From contig JAQTVP010000073.1 of assembly GCA_028707015.1 (NCBI GenBank), forward strand, positions 1 to 7,651: DNA of 7,651 nucleotides. The letters run 5' to 3'. The DNA is from Dehalococcoidales bacterium. GTDB lineage: Bacteria > Chloroflexota > Dehalococcoidia > Dehalococcoidales > JAQTVP01. The notes beneath the pieces were generated by a model that worked only from the letters and a program-made list of their open reading frames with translations, was not told where the DNA came from and made no database searches. Below, one piece after another: positions 6,195-7,651 of the stretch; the first letter of the stretch is position 1; each line of letters opens with the position of its first letter. A program made the translations under genes and the position numbers.

Positions 6195-6610
6195 TAAATG
6201 TCAAATAATACTTGGACTCGATAGCCATTAATCTTGTCAATTTTCAACATGTGATAAGTAGCTGCCTTGACCCCATTTTTTAATTGATGCCTTGAGCTAT
6301 CTATTTTTTCACCATAACTTCTTGCGATTAGGTATGTTTTACTTAATTTAGTAATATTAAATTTGGTAAAAATAATATTCTCTGTATCGAATATATAAAT
6401 AAGTTCGTTTAACCATTTTACTAGTAAGCTTTCCTGGTCCGGAGCAGTTAATACAATATCACGGTGCAAAATTTTTTCTGTATCGTTACCAAATTCCCCT
6501 ATCAGACTGAATAAAGCCTTTGCCGCATTAGCAAATGCCTTATTTATGCTATCGCCGTAAGCTATAATGCCGGTATCAGCAGTATGGTTAAATATTTCAA
6601 AATCTTTCAC
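6194..6610 (-). CDS. Archease, RtcB cofactor
   Basis: This 138-residue archease family protein activates RtcB by speeding guanylylation and allowing multiple turnover and wider NTP use. It begins with the family signature FEIFNHTADTGIIAYG, with H9 and metal-site D12. ESLLVKWLNELIY (60-72) and VKAATYHMLKI (114-124) are family blocks. The chain ends exactly with VLFDI, giving the C-terminal D137-I138 known as metal ligands in the archaeal protein. The common Met-Thr-Asp near residue 39 reads Ile-Gly-Glu here. The start is GTG, chosen because the signature begins there and an in-frame TAA lies 6 bases upstream. No Shine-Dalgarno is visible, so translation may be weak or leader-driven. It is first gene of the leftward operon, coupled to rtcB by TAATG. 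Confidence 0.93.
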   Translation of the reverse strand: MKDFEIFNHTADTGIIAYGDSINKAFANAAKALFSLIGEFGNDTEKILHRDIVLTAPDQESLLVKWLNELIYIFDTENIIFTKFNITKLSKTYLIARSYGEKIDSSRHQLKNGVKAATYHMLKIDKINGYRVQVLFDI

Positions 6611-6651
6611 TATTAATTATTGAATAAGTTCAGTATCAAGACTACAGAACA

Positions 6652-6680
6652 ATTATATCATTTAGCCTAGTAAATATAAA
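6652..6680 (-). promoter_or_regulatory. Candidate promoter for the archease-rtcB operon
   Basis: On the minus strand TTTATA (6675-6680) is followed after 17 bases by a perfect TATAAT (6652-6657). Transcription would begin near 6645, giving a leader of about 35 bases before the archease GTG. The -35 box matches 4 of 6 consensus bases. Nothing resembling an RtcR/sigma-54 promoter (GG-N10-GC) was seen in this gap. Confidence 0.45.
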
Positions 6681-6722
6681 CTTTCAGGCTGATCTTTTAA
6701 ATGTATATCAGGGCTTTTAGCT

Positions 6723-6751
6723 TTGTCAGATAATCTTGTATAATATAGAAT
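6723..6751 (+). promoter_or_regulatory. Candidate promoter for the unknown gene pair
   Basis: TTGTCA (6723-6728), 17 bases, TAGAAT (6746-6751) gives 5 of 6 consensus bases in each box, the best promoter in the window. The predicted start near 6758 leaves a leader of about 45 bases before the ATG at 6803. A TATAAT at 6739-6744 overlaps but has no fitting -35. The promoter lies back to back with the archease promoter in a 192-base divergent gap that holds no other gene. Confidence 0.5.
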
Positions 6752-6802
6752 AATAAAATAAATGGTATTAGTATTTCTCAGGTTATTCTTTGGGGGGTTA
6801 GT

Positions 6803-7393
6803 ATGAGTGATATAAAAAGTGCTTTTGAAATAGCTAATGAAAAAATAAAAAATTTAAGTGCAGTCACTGAAGAAGAACGCATGAAGTGGAAATATATTCC
6901 AGAAGGAGAACGGTTGGCAGCCAGATATCTGGAAGAAGACTGTAATCTATTAAATGAAATAAAGCAGTATGATAAAGTATCGGGACAATATGTTAGAGCA
7001 GGCGCCAGTGAAATATTAATTAGATATATTATGATGCCTAAAGACGATTTAATAATAAAAAGAAATAAATATGTGATGGAAGGTATAAAAGACCTTAAGG
7101 TCAATAAAATTGCCGTAGAAAATGTTTACAGTAATATTAGGCGAATTTTTAGTCATTATACCGAACAGGGAGAGCAGCAGAGAAAACAGGCATATGAATC
7201 ATTGAAAAATGAATTTGAAACTAAAATGCAGCAGATTGCCCAGCAACAACTAGGTATTGCGATGACTGGCAAGATAAATGTAGAAAGGCAGCCACAGTTT
7301 CAGGAAGAATGGCGTAAGTTGCAGAATCAAATAGATTCCCAATATCTGCAACTTTTGAATGAATATAAAAAAGAATTATCAGGTATATTATAG
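6803..7393 (+). CDS. Unrecognised helical, glutamine-rich protein
   Basis: This is a 196-residue protein I do not recognise. It has no signal peptide, membrane segment or cysteine pair, and should be cytoplasmic. It is rich in Lys, Glu and Gln and predicted by eye to be almost all helix. Residues 1-60 are charged helices (EEERMKWKYIPEGERLAARYLEED region), 65-78 are more hydrophobic (ASEILIRYIMMP), and 115-152 form a Gln-rich stretch that could be coiled coil (EQQRKQAYESLKNEF, then MQQIAQQQ). The last 30 residues are another amphipathic helix. Codon use and coding quality look like the neighbours, and a good promoter stands upstream. The ribosome binding site is an unusual G6 run (6792-6797) 5 bases before ATG. 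It is followed after 28 bases by another unknown gene, so the two are likely an operon. Confidence 0.8.
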   Translation: MSDIKSAFEIANEKIKNLSAVTEEERMKWKYIPEGERLAARYLEEDCNLLNEIKQYDKVSGQYVRAGASEILIRYIMMPKDDLIIKRNKYVMEGIKDLKVNKIAVENVYSNIRRIFSHYTEQGEQQRKQAYESLKNEFETKMQQIAQQQLGIAMTGKINVERQPQFQEEWRKLQNQIDSQYLQLLNEYKKELSGIL

Positions 7394-7421
7394 ATAATAC
7401 TTTGCATATAGAGGAAAAATA

Positions 7422-7651
7422 ATGGGAATAGATGAAGAAAGAATAAGAGATGCTGTTAAACGTACTGAGATATTACGGGCACCTAAACAGAGCCTTACTA
7501 CCTTCGGCATAACCAATATATACTACTACTTGGTTACAGAGCCAACTTATTCGGAGATTACCAAGGATGTAAAAGAAACTGTGGTCAGGGAAGGCCGGGT
7601 AATCGCTGAGAAACCAAGGATTGTAACACCATATTATCTATCTCGCCTTGA
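7422..7651 (+). CDS. Unrecognised protein, N-terminal part (cut by window end)
   Basis: Seventy-six codons are visible from an ATG preceded by GAGG (7411-7414), with no stop before the window ends. The peptide begins MGIDEERIRDAVKRTEILRA, then has PKQSLTTFGITNIYYYLV and later a basic/acidic stretch ending in KPRIVTPYYLSRL. The pattern, with an aromatic YYY cluster and a TPYYL motif, looks like a conserved soluble protein rather than random coding, but I cannot assign a family. No signal peptide or transmembrane segment is seen in the part present. It follows the 196-residue unknown gene by 28 bases and is probably translated from the same mRNA. Confidence 0.75.
   Translation, partial: MGIDEERIRDAVKRTEILRAPKQSLTTFGITNIYYYLVTEPTYSEITKDVKETVVREGRVIAEKPRIVTPYYLSRL

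Noticed and set aside
6739..6744. Perfect TATAAT upstream of the 6803 gene
   Set aside because: No -35 box at 16-18 bases; the overlapping TTGTCA-17-TAGAAT pair is a better promoter model.
6778..7104. 108-codon minus-strand frame opposite the 196-residue unknown gene
   Set aside because: The plus-strand frame is longer, has a promoter and ribosome site, and is followed by a co-directional gene; the antisense peptide is low-complexity Ser/Ile/Leu.
1..7651. CRISPR array, tRNA, T-box or insertion sequence
   Set aside because: No regularly spaced direct repeats, cloverleaf, T-box sequence or transposase/terminal repeats were seen on either strand.

Overview
The window (7,651 bases, AT-rich) looks like chromosomal DNA of an anaerobic, low-GC Firmicute of the Clostridia, possibly a syntrophic or Syntrophomonas/Desulfotomaculum-like lineage. 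This rests on strong AGGAGG ribosome binding sites, a TTG and a GTG start, a clostridial-style leuD-leuB-cimA order, and an RtcB/archease pair. No rRNA, tRNA, mobile element or CRISPR array is visible, so the taxonomic guess is an inference from gene content and style only.

Layout. Bases 1-2780 (+ strand) carry the end of a branched-chain amino acid operon: the last codons of leuD, then leuB (3-isopropylmalate dehydrogenase), then cimA (citramalate synthase). They are tightly packed, with an 11-base overlap and then a 3-base gap. CimA makes citramalate from pyruvate and acetyl-CoA. LeuCD and LeuB can turn this into 2-oxobutyrate, so the cluster supports isoleucine synthesis that does not need threonine, beside leucine synthesis. 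A perfect 22-bp inverted repeat at 2792-2848 separates this operon from a convergent block and probably stops transcription from both sides.

Bases 2849-6610 (- strand) hold five genes all read leftward. In transcription order they are archease, RtcB RNA ligase, a small FmdB-type zinc ribbon protein, a CysM-like PLP cysteine synthase, and a VOC/methylmalonyl-CoA epimerase-like protein. Archease and RtcB overlap by one base (TAATG) and form an RNA repair/tRNA splicing-type ligase module. The cysteine synthase has its own promoter candidate, with a perfect 19-bp palindrome lying at the predicted transcription start.

Bases 6611-6802 are a divergent promoter region. From 6803 onward (+ strand) there is a two-gene unit of proteins I do not recognise: a 196-residue helical, glutamine-rich protein, and the first 76 codons of another conserved-looking protein cut by the window edge.

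The most interesting observation is in LeuB. The Asp-Ile pair that normally gives NAD+ specificity is Arg-Arg, and a Tyr sits where NADP-dependent isocitrate dehydrogenase has its NADP-binding Tyr. This suggests a natural NADP-using isopropylmalate dehydrogenase. I found no obviously new multi-gene system; the palindromic cysteine synthase control region and the unknown gene pair are the next best leads.
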